A stretch of 64,000 bases of DNA from Chitinimonas sp036961565 (GTDB lineage: Bacteria > Pseudomonadota > Gammaproteobacteria > Burkholderiales > Chitinimonadaceae). The stretch is from positions 200,833 through 264,832 of the forward strand of contig NZ_JBAMDD010000007.1 in assembly GCF_036961565.1 (NCBI RefSeq), given 5' to 3'. Shown one piece after another: positions 7,850 through 17,879 of this stretch; within the stretch, counting starts at the first letter, position 1; each line of letters opens with the position of its first letter. Made by a program: the position numbers and the translations under genes. The notes beneath the pieces are model-generated. The model had not been told where the DNA came from. It made no database searches and saw nothing but the letters and a program-made list of their open reading frames with translations.

Positions 7850-9667
7850 TCAGCCTTCCGAAGCACGCTGTGCGCGCTTGCGGTCATGCTCATTCAGGTG
7901 GCGCTTGCGGATACGGATGCTCACCGGAGTGATTTCCACCAGCTCGTCGTCATCGATGAACTCCACGGCCGATTCCAGCGTCAGCTTGATCGGGGTGGTC
8001 AGGCGCACAGCCTCATCGGTACCCGAGGCACGCACGTTGGTCAGCTGCTTGCCCTTGATCGGGTTCACGATCAGGTCATTGTCGCGGCTATGGATGCCGA
8101 TGATCATGCCTTCATACAGCTTGTCACCTGGGCTTACGAACATGCGGCCGCGGTCTTCCAGCTTCCACAGTGCGTAGGCCACGGCTTCGCCGTCATCCTG
8201 CGAGATCAGAACGCCATTGTGACGGCCAGGCATATCGGGCTTGGTCGGGGCGTAGTCGTCAAACACGTGGCTCATCAGGCCGGTACCACGGGTCATGGTC
8301 ATGAAGTCGGACTGGAAGCCGATCAGGCCACGGGCAGGAATGTGGTACTCCAGGCGGGTACGGCCCTGGCCATCGCTTTCCATATTGGTCAGCTCGCCAC
8401 GACGGCGCCCGATTTCTTCCATGATGCCGCCCTGGTGGCTGTCTTCCAGGTCGATGGTCAGGTTTTCATACGGCTCGCACTTCACGCCGTTGATTTCCTT
8501 GTACACCACGCGCGGCTTGGCCACGGCCATTTCAAAGCCTTCGCGACGCATGCTTTCCAGCAAAATGGTCAGGTGCAGTTCACCGCGACCGGAGACGCGG
8601 AAGATATCCGCATCGCTGGTGTCTTCCACACGCAGCGCCACATTGGTCAGCAGTTCCTTGTTCAGGCGGTCGCGAATCTGGCGGCTGGTCACGAACTTGC
8701 CTTCGGTGCCGGCCAATGGCGAGGTATTCACCATGAAGTCCATGGTCAGGGTGGGCTCGTCCACACCCAGGACCGGTAGACCAACCGGGGATTCCTTGTC
8801 ACAGATGGTGACGCCAATACCGATATCGTCCAGACCGGAAATGATGATGATGTCGCCAGCCTCAGCCGACTCCACAGGCACCCGCTCCAGGCCCTGGAAG
8901 CCCAGCACCTGGTTGATACGACCGGAAGCCACCTGCTCTTCGTGGTTCATCACCACGACTTGCTGGCCCGGCTTGATACGGCCGTTGATCACGCGTCCTA
9001 CCCCCAGGCGACCGGTATAGGTGGAGTAATCCAGCGCGGCCAGTTGCAACTGCAGGGGGGCATCAGGGTTGCCCGGTGGTGTGGGCACATGCTTGAGTAC
9101 GGTCTCGAACAGGGGGCGCATATTGTCCGAGGTTTCATCCAGGTTCAGCTTGGCGAAGCCATTCAAGCCCGACGCATAAATGATGGGGAAGTCGAGTTGC
9201 TCGTCGGTCGCACCCAGGCGGTCGAACAGGTCGAAGGTCTGGTCCAGCACCCAGTCAGGACGTGCACCGGGACGGTCCACCTTGTTGATCACCACGATGG
9301 GGCGCAGACCCAGGGCCAATGCCTTCTTGGTCACAAAACGGGTTTGCGGCATGGGGCCTTCAACGGCATCCACCAGCAGCAGTACGCCGTCCACCATGCC
9401 CAGCACCCGCTCAACCTCGCCACCGAAGTCGGCATGGCCGGGGGTGTCGACGATATTGATATGAGTGCCTTCGAAATCGATGGCAGTGTTCTTGGCCAGA
9501 ATCGTGATGCCGCGCTCTTTTTCAAGATCGTTGCTGTCCATCACGCGTTCGTCGACCTGCTGGTTTTCACGGAAGGTGCCCGATTGGCGCAGCAATTGGT
9601 CCACCAGCGTGGTCTTGCCATGGTCAACGTGGGCGATGATAGCGATATTACGTAATGCGCGGCTCAT
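7850..9667 (-). CDS. typA: Ribosome-associated translational GTPase TypA/BipA
   Basis: The 605-residue protein has full family length. The GTPase domain at the N-terminus shows G1 AHVDHGKTT (residues 12-20), DTPGHADFGGEV (G3) and NKVD (G4). It is followed by the EF-G-like domain II and the BipA C-terminal region (GRGELHLTILLESMRREGFE). TypA binds the ribosome and is needed for growth at low temperature and under stress. The start ATG has a weak ribosome site but the conserved N-terminus fixes it. It is transcribed alone. Confidence 0.97.
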   Translation of the reverse strand: MSRALRNIAIIAHVDHGKTTLVDQLLRQSGTFRENQQVDERVMDSNDLEKERGITILAKNTAIDFEGTHINIVDTPGHADFGGEVERVLGMVDGVLLLVDAVEGPMPQTRFVTKKALALGLRPIVVINKVDRPGARPDWVLDQTFDLFDRLGATDEQLDFPIIYASGLNGFAKLNLDETSDNMRPLFETVLKHVPTPPGNPDAPLQLQLAALDYSTYTGRLGVGRVINGRIKPGQQVVVMNHEEQVASGRINQVLGFQGLERVPVESAEAGDIIIISGLDDIGIGVTICDKESPVGLPVLGVDEPTLTMDFMVNTSPLAGTEGKFVTSRQIRDRLNKELLTNVALRVEDTSDADIFRVSGRGELHLTILLESMRREGFEMAVAKPRVVYKEINGVKCEPYENLTIDLEDSHQGGIMEEIGRRRGELTNMESDGQGRTRLEYHIPARGLIGFQSDFMTMTRGTGLMSHVFDDYAPTKPDMPGRHNGVLISQDDGEAVAYALWKLEDRGRMFVSPGDKLYEGMIIGIHSRDNDLIVNPIKGKQLTNVRASGTDEAVRLTTPIKLTLESAVEFIDDDELVEITPVSIRIRKRHLNEHDRKRAQRASEG

Positions 9668-10099
9668 AAGAGAAACCTGTCAATTTCGATTCTGGAAACG
9701 AAGCATTTTAGCATGCCGATCTTTCTGCAACGCACAAAGTATTTGATTTTTTCTTTTGTTTTCAGCATACTGCGCCCCGTTGCATCGAAACACGGTGCAC
9801 GATCATCGATACCTGACCTCCGCGCCGTTGCAGTTTCAACGTTTTGGCGCTCTTTCGGTTAGCGTCGATGTGGCGCTGCCGATCCGCATATCAGCCTAAG
9901 TTCGGGCCCTGCCGATCTCAGCTTTGTCAGCCTGGATAACCGGGCTAGTAAACCAATTACGAATCTACGCGCATGCCGCGCCGGACGGGTTTTAGCCTGT
10001 CGGCCCATAATACGGGGCTTGTTTAGTCGTGGCGTCTGTGCTCGGGTTCGTTCGCTTTCCGATTAATTGTTATCGGCAAGCACCACCTAGGAAACCGCT
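9668..10099. other. Divergent promoter region of typA and rhlE-like gene
   Basis: This 432-base gap must supply promoters in both directions and leaves room for a long leader in front of the TTG-initiated helicase gene. No ORF or clear regulatory repeat was recognised. Confidence 0.5.
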
Positions 10100-11884
10100 T
10101 TGACACAAGTCACCTTCGCCGACCTCGGCCTTGCCCAGCCTATTCTTGACACCCTCGTTACCTCTGGCTACACCGAACCCACGCCAGTCCAGGCAGCCGC
10201 CATTCCGCTGCTGCTGCAACGTCGCGATGTCATGGCTTCGGCAGCCACCGGCACAGGCAAGACCGCAGCCTTCATGCTGCCCGCACTGAACTTCCTGACC
10301 GAAAAAACCGAGCGTCCCGGCAAGGGCCCACGCATTCTGGTGCTGTCGCCTACCCGTGAACTGGCTGCCCAGATCAAGAGCGCTGCCGAAACCTATGGCA
10401 AGCAGATCCGCCACGCCAAGGTAGTCAGCGTCGTGGGCGGCATGCCTTACCCGCTGCAGATCAAGCTGCTGTCCAGCCCCGTCGAAATCCTGGTCGCCAC
10501 CCCTGGCCGCCTGATCGACCTGATGGACCGTGGCCGTATCGACCTGGGCCGTCTTGAAATGCTGGTGCTGGACGAAGCCGACCGCATGCTGGACCTGGGC
10601 TTCCGCGACGATATCGCCCATATCGCCACCAAGCTGCCCAAGGAGCGCGTCACTGCCCTGTTCTCGGCCACGCTGGATGGCGATATCGCCACCATCGCCC
10701 AGTCGCTGCTGACCGACCCGCAACGCATAGAAATCGCCCCGCCGCCCAAGCGCCAGGAACAGATCGTCGAGAAGCTGCACTACGCTGACGACATCACTCA
10801 CAAGGCCAAGCTGCTGGATCGCATCCTGGAAGACGAAGCCGTCGGCCAGGCCATCATCTTCATTGCCACCAAGCTGGATGCCGCCGACCTCGCCGACCGC
10901 CTGCTGGGCCAAGGCAAGAAGGCCGCCGCCCTGCACGGCGACATGCCGCAGCGCGAGCGTACCCGTACCCTGGCCCGCCTGAAGAAGGGCGAGATCGATG
11001 TACTGGTCGCCACTGACGTCGCCGCCCGTGGTATCGACGTAGCCGGCATCACCCACGTGGTGAACTTCGACCTGCCCAAGTTTGCCGAAGACTATGTCCA
11101 CCGTATTGGCCGTACCGGCCGCGCTGGCCGTGACGGTATTGCCATCTCCTTCGCCGCCAAGCACGAAGTGCCCGCGCTGCGCCGCATCGAGAAGTTTGTT
11201 GGCCGCAAGTTCAACCCGTATCAGCTGGAAGGCCTCGAAGCCCGCTTCGAGCCGCGCCCCAGCAATGGCGGCAGCCGCTTCGGCAGCCGTGATGGTGGCC
11301 GCAACAAGTTCAGCGACAAGCCGCGTGATGGTGGCAAGCGCTTTGACGAGCGCAAGCCCGCCGGCGAAGGCCGCAGCTACGGCGATCGCAAGCCTTTCGG
11401 CGAAAAGACCTACGGCGAACGCAAGGCCTACGGCGACCGCCCGGCCGGTGATCGTCCCGCTGGTGACCGCAAGCCCTACGGCGATCGTCCCGCTGGTGAT
11501 CGCAAGTCTTTCGGTGACCGCCCAGCCGGTGATCGCGACAACTACGGCAACCGCAAGCCTGCCGGCGAAGGTCGCAGCTTCAGCGACCGCAAGCCCTACG
11601 GCGACCGTGACAACATCGGCAACCGTGACAATGTCGGCAACCGCGCTCCCCGCACCAACCGGGCAGACTTCAAGGGCCTGGAAACCGATGCCACCGTGTA
11701 CTCGGAACAACCCCGCCTGACCCTGCACAGTCCGCTGGATGGCGGCAACCGCAAGCCGGGCAACCGCGGTGGCAATGGCAACGGCAAGCCATCGTTCAAC
11801 CGTGGCGGTGGTGACAACCGTGGCAATGTTGCACCCAAGCGCCCAGGTGGCCGTCCGTCCTTCAGCAACCGCGACTTCGACTAA
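10100..11884 (+). CDS. DEAD-box RNA helicase, RhlE-type with long basic repeat tail
   Basis: The 594-residue helicase starts at TTG; the usual FADLGL opening begins five residues in and no ATG is placed to replace it. Motifs are complete: Q motif (TPVQ), ATGTGKT, PTREL, DEAD, SAT, ARGID and HRIGRTGR, within residues ~1-365. The remaining ~225 residues are low-complexity, rich in Gly, Arg, Asp and Lys with repeated GDRPAGDRK-type units, probably an RNA-binding or condensate-forming tail. It should remodel rRNA or mRNA structure. It is a single-gene unit ending in a strong terminator. Confidence 0.93.
   Translation: MTQVTFADLGLAQPILDTLVTSGYTEPTPVQAAAIPLLLQRRDVMASAATGTGKTAAFMLPALNFLTEKTERPGKGPRILVLSPTRELAAQIKSAAETYGKQIRHAKVVSVVGGMPYPLQIKLLSSPVEILVATPGRLIDLMDRGRIDLGRLEMLVLDEADRMLDLGFRDDIAHIATKLPKERVTALFSATLDGDIATIAQSLLTDPQRIEIAPPPKRQEQIVEKLHYADDITHKAKLLDRILEDEAVGQAIIFIATKLDAADLADRLLGQGKKAAALHGDMPQRERTRTLARLKKGEIDVLVATDVAARGIDVAGITHVVNFDLPKFAEDYVHRIGRTGRAGRDGIAISFAAKHEVPALRRIEKFVGRKFNPYQLEGLEARFEPRPSNGGSRFGSRDGGRNKFSDKPRDGGKRFDERKPAGEGRSYGDRKPFGEKTYGERKAYGDRPAGDRPAGDRKPYGDRPAGDRKSFGDRPAGDRDNYGNRKPAGEGRSFSDRKPYGDRDNIGNRDNVGNRAPRTNRADFKGLETDATVYSEQPRLTLHSPLDGGNRKPGNRGGNGNGKPSFNRGGGDNRGNVAPKRPGGRPSFSNRDFD
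11395..11640 (+). repeat. Degenerate in-frame repeats coding the helicase tail
   Basis: Codon blocks for YGDR, PAGDR and K(P/S)(F/Y)GDR recur at 24-36 base intervals, giving imperfect tandem DNA repeats. Expansion or loss of units would only change tail length. Confidence 0.7.
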
Positions 11885-11903
11885 GTCGTCGCCTTGCGTC
11901 AGG

Positions 11904-11934
11904 TAAAAAACCGCTCTCAGGAGCGGTTTTTTTA
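11904..11934 (+). terminator. Intrinsic terminator after the RhlE-type gene
   Basis: TAAAAAACCGCTC pairs with GAGCGGTTTTTTTA around a TCAG loop, 20 bases after the stop codon. Confidence 0.92.
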
Positions 11935-12106
11935 CGTCCATGCACCGCAAGTCCGCGGGCCGTGCACTATGCTGATTCAAGTACTTACAATAGGTGGCGG
12001 CGCCTCCAATGCTCGCCCACCGAATCTGCGTCCAGCGCGCAGGGTGCCCATGCCACGCATACCAGGCTGAAGTCGGGACAACCTTGCTCTGGTGCAAGGG
12101 GGAAGC

Positions 12107-13672
12107 ATGGATGCGATCGCCGTACAGCAGCAGGCCCATCTGGCCATGCCGGGCAAGGTTCATCAACGCAGATGGGGGCTCAAGCAGGGCCTCTACCTGT
12201 TCTTTGCGATCCTGATACTTGGTCAGAGCGCCCTGGCCTGGCTAGCCTGGCACAGTGCCAGCCGGCTGATGATAGGCGGCACCCGCTACCAGCAGATCAT
12301 CAACGCCAAGGATCTGGTGGCCGATATCCTGCCGCCGCCCGCCTACCTGATCGAGGTGCATATGCTGGCACATGATCTGGCAGCCAACCCCAGCCCCGTA
12401 ACGCAACAGCGCTTGCGGCGGGAGATGGCGCGCTATGTCGACCGCATGCGTCACTGGCGCAATAGCCCCCTGCCGCCCGAGGTACTGCACACCTTGCTGA
12501 CCCAGGCCGAGCCCGCTGGCCAGCACTACCTGGCGCAGCTGGAATCCCGCTATTTGCCCGCCCTTGCCAGCCAGGATGCCACGCTGATTGCCAGCAGCCA
12601 GGCGGCGCTGGACAGGCTGTTCCTGATACATCGTGCAAGCATAGACGCCCAGGTGGATGCCGCCCGGCACTATCTGCAGACGCAGGAGCAGGCTGCCGTA
12701 GCCGGCATACAACAGGGCAAGCTGCGGATACTGCTGCTGTACGGACTCAGCATGCTGATCCTGCTTGCGGGGGCGTGGCTGGCCTGGCGACGGCTGGAAC
12801 AGCTGCTGGGCGGCGAGCCCAGCGCAGCCCGCCAGGCCATACGCCGGCTGGCGCGTGGTGATCTGGCGCAGGCGACGGCCATCAAGCCGCACGACAGCAG
12901 CAGCCTGCTGGCCGAGCAGGAGCAGATGCGCCAGCATCTGCTGGTGGTGCTCAAGGAGATACAGCAAGGCAGCCTGGCCCTGGAAGCGCATGCCGCCGAG
13001 ATCGCCAGCAACACCGAAGCCATGCGCCAGCAGAGTGACCGGCTGGCACAGGGTATAGGCCAGACTCACGCCTCGCTGGAACAAATACGCTTTGGCATCA
13101 GCCACACCCGCCAGAGCGCGGTGGCCAGCGCCAGCCTGACCGAGGCAGCGCGCCTGCGTACCCGCCATGGCATAGAACTGGCCATGACCGCCAGCAGTGA
13201 AATGCGCCAGATCGCACAATTGCTGAAGCTGGTGGACGACATTGCCTACCAGACCAATATGCTGGCGCTGAACGCCACCATAGAGGCTGCCCGAGCCGGC
13301 CCGCATGGCCGTGGCTTTGCCGTAGTCGCCAACGAGGTGCGCAAACTGGCGCAGCGCAGCCAGAACGCCGCCACCGAGGTGAGTGGCATTACCGATCGCA
13401 TACAGAGAATGGCCGACGAAGCCGTGGAGGAGTTCGGTGAACTCGATCATGCGGTGGATGAAGCCGCCCTGCGGGCCAGCGAAGTGGCGCAGGCCACCGA
13501 GCTGCAGGCAGCAGGTACGCGCCATATCGATGAGGCGCTCACCGGCTTTGCCCAAGCAGCCCAGGGCGACAGCGCGGCAGCCGAGGAACTGGCCACCACG
13601 GCCGAGGAAATGAGCAGGCTGGCCGAAAGCCTGCGCCAGCGCCTGGCCTACTTCCGCCTGCCTACGGGCTGA
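12107..13672 (+). CDS. Methyl-accepting chemotaxis protein with altered tip
   Basis: ATG at 12107 follows AAGGGGGAA; a GTG 15 bases earlier is possible but less likely. The 521-residue protein has a transmembrane segment (~27-48), a periplasmic helical sensor (~50-190), a second transmembrane segment (LLLYGLSMLILLAGAWLAW), a short HAMP-like link and a cytoplasmic MCP signalling domain (DDIAYQTNMLALNATIEAAR). At the hairpin tip the common GEQGRGF is GPHGRGF, while the trimer-contact Glu and Arg of IEAAR are kept. The ligand is unknown. Confidence 0.9.
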   Translation: MDAIAVQQQAHLAMPGKVHQRRWGLKQGLYLFFAILILGQSALAWLAWHSASRLMIGGTRYQQIINAKDLVADILPPPAYLIEVHMLAHDLAANPSPVTQQRLRREMARYVDRMRHWRNSPLPPEVLHTLLTQAEPAGQHYLAQLESRYLPALASQDATLIASSQAALDRLFLIHRASIDAQVDAARHYLQTQEQAAVAGIQQGKLRILLLYGLSMLILLAGAWLAWRRLEQLLGGEPSAARQAIRRLARGDLAQATAIKPHDSSSLLAEQEQMRQHLLVVLKEIQQGSLALEAHAAEIASNTEAMRQQSDRLAQGIGQTHASLEQIRFGISHTRQSAVASASLTEAARLRTRHGIELAMTASSEMRQIAQLLKLVDDIAYQTNMLALNATIEAARAGPHGRGFAVVANEVRKLAQRSQNAATEVSGITDRIQRMADEAVEEFGELDHAVDEAALRASEVAQATELQAAGTRHIDEALTGFAQAAQGDSAAAEELATTAEEMSRLAESLRQRLAYFRLPTG

Positions 13673-13843
13673 CCTAGCACGCGCCGCTTACGCCGTGTCA
13701 GAAAAGGGCTGTATGAACGACCCAGGTTTGCGACGAAGCCACGCTTAGCGTACCGGCTAGGCGTGCGCAGCCGGCAAGGATTTGGCCCCCGGCGCCAGCT
13801 CGCGCGGGGCTATCCACCGCGCGCTGACTATGCGAGGTTGTCC

Positions 13844-14461
13844 ATGACACATCTTACGCTTGCACTGTGCTTGCTCAGTGCCACCACCCTGGCGGCCCCC
13901 ATAGACGAAGCCTATGCCGCCTATGCCCGTGGCGACAGGCCGATCGCGCTGCAGCGCTACCGTCAGTTGGCCGAACAGGGCCACGCCCTGGCGCAGTTCA
14001 ACTACGCCATGATGCTGCGGCGGGGAGAAGCTGGGCAAACCCAGGAGGACTGGCTGGTCTGGCTGGAAAAAGCGGCCACCGGCGGCGTGATGAATGCCAA
14101 CTATGTATTGGGCCTGGCCTATGAGCGCGGCGATGGTGTGCCGGTATCGCAAGTGCTGGCGACGCGCTGGTTCAAACTGGCGGCCGAGCAAGGCCATACC
14201 GAGGCGCAGCTCGACCTGGGCACGCAGTACTTCCTGGGACGTGGCGCACCCAAGGATTACACCGAAGCAGCACGCTGGTACGAGAAGGCCGCCGAGGGCG
14301 GCAATATGGGGGCGCAGTACCTGATCGCCTCCATGTACGAGCATGGCGACGGCAGGCCTGTCGATATCGCCCAGGCCTTGATGTGGTACACCGCTGCCGC
14401 GCGCCAGGGCGACCCGGCTGCAAAACTCAAGGCCGAGGTGCTGGCCCGCAGCCGCCCCTGA
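13844..14461 (+). CDS. Exported Sel1-repeat (TPR-like) protein
   Basis: From the ATG at 13844 (GAGG upstream) the protein is 205 residues and starts with a signal peptide (MTHLTLALCLLSATTLAAP). Four to five Sel1 repeats follow, e.g. ANYVLGLAYERGDGV, AQLDLGTQYFLGRGA and AQYLIASMYEHGDGR, each with the xxAxWYxxAAxxG pattern. Sel1 proteins are helical scaffolds for protein-protein contacts. It stands between two chemoreceptor genes, but a role in chemotaxis is not shown. An in-frame extension upstream lacks a start with a ribosome site. Confidence 0.85.
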   Translation: MTHLTLALCLLSATTLAAPIDEAYAAYARGDRPIALQRYRQLAEQGHALAQFNYAMMLRRGEAGQTQEDWLVWLEKAATGGVMNANYVLGLAYERGDGVPVSQVLATRWFKLAAEQGHTEAQLDLGTQYFLGRGAPKDYTEAARWYEKAAEGGNMGAQYLIASMYEHGDGRPVDIAQALMWYTAAARQGDPAAKLKAEVLARSRP

Positions 14462-14698
14462 CTGCCCCGTCCACCGGGCCAGTTCATCCCAATGGCGCAG
14501 AGGCTAGCCCACGCAGCCGAACGCCTGGGCGGCACAACCATGGTTGTTGGTATGGCCGGCGGGCCGGTATCGCAGCCTGGCGACATGGATAAAACTTCAT
14601 GACAAGGATATATTGTCTACAAAGCCAGCACGCATAAGGCTTAGCGGATAGTGAGGAAGCCCTGACGTATAAGACAGACAAACAACAGGAGTACCACC

Positions 14699-16318
14699 AT
14701 GACCTTGCGAGCCAAGCTGATTGTTCTTGTCATCGGACTTCTGGTCATGATGCTGGGGTTGGGCATTAACAACCTCACCCGTCTGGCCAGTACCAATGCC
14801 GCCTTTGCCACCACTTACAAGGACCGCGTCGTCCCACTGGATCAGCTCAAGGTGGTGGCCGACATGTATGCGGTCAATATCGTGGATACCACCCACAAGG
14901 CCAATCACCAGACCATCACCGCAGCAGCGGCGCGCACTGCCGTGGCAGAGGCCAATAAACAGATACGGACAAACTGGCAGGCCTACACCGCCACCGAGCT
15001 CACTGCGGAAGAAAAGCAGCTGGTGGCCGAGGCGGAAACCGCCATGAAGGCTGCCGACATGGCAGCGGCCAAGCTCGATCAACTACTGGCTGCGGGTGAC
15101 ACCACCGGACTGGACGCCTTCGCCCGCACCGACCTCTATCCGGCCATAGACCCGATATCGGGCAGCATCTCCAAACTGGTTGAGCTGCAATTGAAAGAGG
15201 CACGCAAGAACTTTGCCTCTGCCCAGGATGACTATGCCCATACCCGGATGGTGACCTGGATTACCCTGCTGGCCGCCATGGTGATTGCAGGGGGTGTATC
15301 CGCCTGGCTGCTCAATGGCATGAACCGCAAGATCGGCACACTGCGTGAAACCCTGCGGCAGGCCCGCGACAAGCGTGACCTGACCTTACGGGTGCCGGTG
15401 ACCGCCAACGACGAGATAGACAGCATTGCCCGCGCCTACAACACCCTGGCCGACAATATGCAAACCCTGGTGCAGGCCGTGGCCAAGGCGGTGGACACCG
15501 TCAATCACGAAGCCGAACAACTGGCCAACACCACCCAGCAGGTGGCCCTGGCCTCCAACGCGGGTTCCGAGGCCACCAGCGCCATGGCCGCCGCAGTGGA
15601 ACAGGTCACCGTCAGCATTGCTCATGTGGCCGATAATGCCCACGAGGCCCACGAGCTGGGTGCCACCAGCCGGCAACAGGCAGCCAGCGGCGCAGACCAG
15701 ATACGTGCCACCGTAAGCCATATGCAGGCGATAGACCGCGCCGTGGCCGAGGCCGCGGGCAAGGTGACCACCCTGGGCCAGGATGCCCAGCGCATCACCT
15801 CTGTCGTCAGCGTCATCAAGGATGTGGCCGACCAGACCAATCTGCTGGCGCTCAATGCCGCCATTGAAGCTGCCCGGGCCGGCGAACAGGGACGCGGCTT
15901 TGCCGTGGTGGCCGATGAAGTGCGCAAGCTGGCCGAACGCACGGCCAATGCCACCATCGATATCCAGCAGATGGTGACCCAGATAGGCGGCAACAGCGAA
16001 CAGGCTGTCGGCGCAATGAACACCACGGTGGAGCGAGCCCATGAATGTGCCGAGCTGGCCAGCCGCGCCGGGCTATCCATTGCCGCCATCACCGAGGGGG
16101 TGGACGCCAGCGAACAGGCTGTCGCCAACATTGCCGAATCACTGAACGAGCACAAGGCCGGTACCCAGCAGATAGCGCAGCAAGTGGAGAAGGTCGCCCA
16201 GATCAGCGAGGAAAACACCGCCGCCGTGGCCGCCATGAACCAGACGGCAAGCATGCTGGGCCGGCTGACCCATGAGCTCTGCGGCGAGGTTAACCAGTTC
16301 CGCTACGATGCCCGCTGA
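14699..16318 (+). CDS. Methyl-accepting chemotaxis protein, four-helix-bundle sensor
   Basis: The 539-residue receptor has a first transmembrane helix (residues ~7-28), a periplasmic four-helix-bundle-type domain with a conserved YAVNIVDTTHKA segment, a second transmembrane helix (~188-210), HAMP (~212-265) and an intact MCP signalling domain with the canonical hairpin (LNAAIEAARAGEQGRGFAVV). The start is fixed by ACAGGAG eight bases upstream. Its tip is canonical, unlike the other receptor 1 kb upstream. The signal sensed is unknown. Confidence 0.95.
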   Translation: MTLRAKLIVLVIGLLVMMLGLGINNLTRLASTNAAFATTYKDRVVPLDQLKVVADMYAVNIVDTTHKANHQTITAAAARTAVAEANKQIRTNWQAYTATELTAEEKQLVAEAETAMKAADMAAAKLDQLLAAGDTTGLDAFARTDLYPAIDPISGSISKLVELQLKEARKNFASAQDDYAHTRMVTWITLLAAMVIAGGVSAWLLNGMNRKIGTLRETLRQARDKRDLTLRVPVTANDEIDSIARAYNTLADNMQTLVQAVAKAVDTVNHEAEQLANTTQQVALASNAGSEATSAMAAAVEQVTVSIAHVADNAHEAHELGATSRQQAASGADQIRATVSHMQAIDRAVAEAAGKVTTLGQDAQRITSVVSVIKDVADQTNLLALNAAIEAARAGEQGRGFAVVADEVRKLAERTANATIDIQQMVTQIGGNSEQAVGAMNTTVERAHECAELASRAGLSIAAITEGVDASEQAVANIAESLNEHKAGTQQIAQQVEKVAQISEENTAAVAAMNQTASMLGRLTHELCGEVNQFRYDAR

Positions 16319-16360
16319 AGGCCTGCTGCGCACTGAAAATAGGGGAAAGGCGGGGGCCTG

Positions 16361-17812
16361 CTACACCTGCCGGCAACGGTAGCACCAAAGCGCCGGCCCC
16401 AGTGGCTCCGGGGCGGCGGGTACCAGAGTCAGGCTGCTCTCCCCCAGTTCGGCCTGGCATGGCAGGTCAGTGGCCAGCCAGTCGTGATCGAGCAGCACGA
16501 TGGCCTCGTAACCATTGGCCGGCCCCGGTTGCAGATAGAGCGCCCGCTGACCATCGCCGGTTACCGGAATCAGCCGTATGGCCTGTGCCTCCTGCCCCAG
16601 CCAGCGCGCCGTGACAAACAACAGGCCATCGGCCTGGGGCAGGCTACGTACCGGCCGCGCCAGCCACCACCCTCGCCCGGGCATCTGCAGGGCCAGCAAG
16701 CCAGCGGCCAGCAGCGCGGCACTATCACCGGGCAACAACAGGCCCACACCGTTCTCGTCTATGTCCTCCACCTGGGCGCGGCGCAGGTAAGGGTCGTTCT
16801 CCAGCATGCGCTCGTTCTTCTGGCCCAACAGGCCACGTATGCGAAGGAAATCAAAAGCAGTCTGCAACTGTCCCAAGCGGGAGGCGACTATATTGGGACA
16901 ACGTCCGCTGCGCGCCACCCAGCCATGCACCAGCTTGTCGAACACCTCAGGCTGGGCATTGGCAGGCAGCCAATCGAGCAGGCCGCCCGTCTGCAGCACC
17001 GACTGGGCATAACGCGCCTGCTGTGCCACCGCCTCCAGCCCAAAGCACAGCGCCGGTGATGCCGCACTAGGCCCCCCCCAGCCGACCAGTCGGCTGGCCT
17101 CATTGGCATCCGGGTCCATGACCAGGGGCGTGGAGCGGTGAAAATCCGGGGCAATAAAGACATGGCCGGCAAGCTGGCGGCAACAACGCGCAGCCAATGC
17201 CACCTCATGGCCTTCCACCACGGCAAAGGCATCATGACTCAGCAGCAGATAGGCCAAGGCACGGGCCGGCTCGTCCTTGCTGTCGCCAATATGGCTGCCC
17301 AATACCCCGTGCCGCACCAGCGCCAGGTAGATGTCCACCGGCCCTGCCCAGATCACTGCCGCCTGTTGTGGGTCATACAGCGCCCTGGCCGTGTGGGCCA
17401 GGCCCAACCAGTGCAGATAGCCAGCAGCCCAGTCACGCAGGTCACCGATACGTCCGGTGCCCTTCTGCAACTGCACCGTCTCGCGTACCGCCTCGATATA
17501 GCTGGCATTGGCCAGTTGGTCGGCCAGCAAGGCCAGGCGCTTGCCAGTCATGTCGCGCCGTACCGGATTGTCCTTGTTGGTCGCCAGTTCTTCCAACGCC
17601 TGATCAGCCCATTGCCGTGCTGTAGGGTCCAGCGCGTCTATCAGCTTGCGGGCCGCCGGGCCGCTGGGAGACGCCGCCATGCCCTCGCGCAAGGCTTCCG
17701 CCAGGCCATCCAGCGCCGCAATCACGGGCTGGCCAGGCAAGCGCTCCAGAATCAGGCGCAACTCACGTAGGGGTGTGTCGGTCTGGAAAATCGGTAGCAG
17801 GCGGTCAAACAT
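16361..17812 (-). CDS. Conserved-looking hypothetical protein, 483 residues
   Basis: I do not recognise this family. The protein has no signal peptide or transmembrane segment and is rich in Ala, Leu and Gly, with helical N-terminal ~350 residues and a beta-rich last ~120 residues that includes a GVGLLLPGD segment, somewhat like a PilZ-type or other beta-barrel sensor, though key PilZ residues are not evident. Codon use matches its neighbours, supporting a real gene. It lies 67 bases downstream of the solute-binding protein gene and may be the last gene of that leftward unit. Confidence 0.7.
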   Translation of the reverse strand: MFDRLLPIFQTDTPLRELRLILERLPGQPVIAALDGLAEALREGMAASPSGPAARKLIDALDPTARQWADQALEELATNKDNPVRRDMTGKRLALLADQLANASYIEAVRETVQLQKGTGRIGDLRDWAAGYLHWLGLAHTARALYDPQQAAVIWAGPVDIYLALVRHGVLGSHIGDSKDEPARALAYLLLSHDAFAVVEGHEVALAARCCRQLAGHVFIAPDFHRSTPLVMDPDANEASRLVGWGGPSAASPALCFGLEAVAQQARYAQSVLQTGGLLDWLPANAQPEVFDKLVHGWVARSGRCPNIVASRLGQLQTAFDFLRIRGLLGQKNERMLENDPYLRRAQVEDIDENGVGLLLPGDSAALLAAGLLALQMPGRGWWLARPVRSLPQADGLLFVTARWLGQEAQAIRLIPVTGDGQRALYLQPGPANGYEAIVLLDHDWLATDLPCQAELGESSLTLVPAAPEPLGPALWCYRCRQV

Positions 17813-17879
17813 GGGGCTAAATCTACTCAGGCATGGATAGTATTCTCAGGCTTGGACGCCTTCAGGTACAGGGTAGTTA

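Noticed and set aside
10070..12166. Leftward 698-codon frame opposite the RhlE-type gene
   Set aside because: Low-complexity antisense of the helicase and its repeat tail; no domain recognised and no ribosome site that fits.
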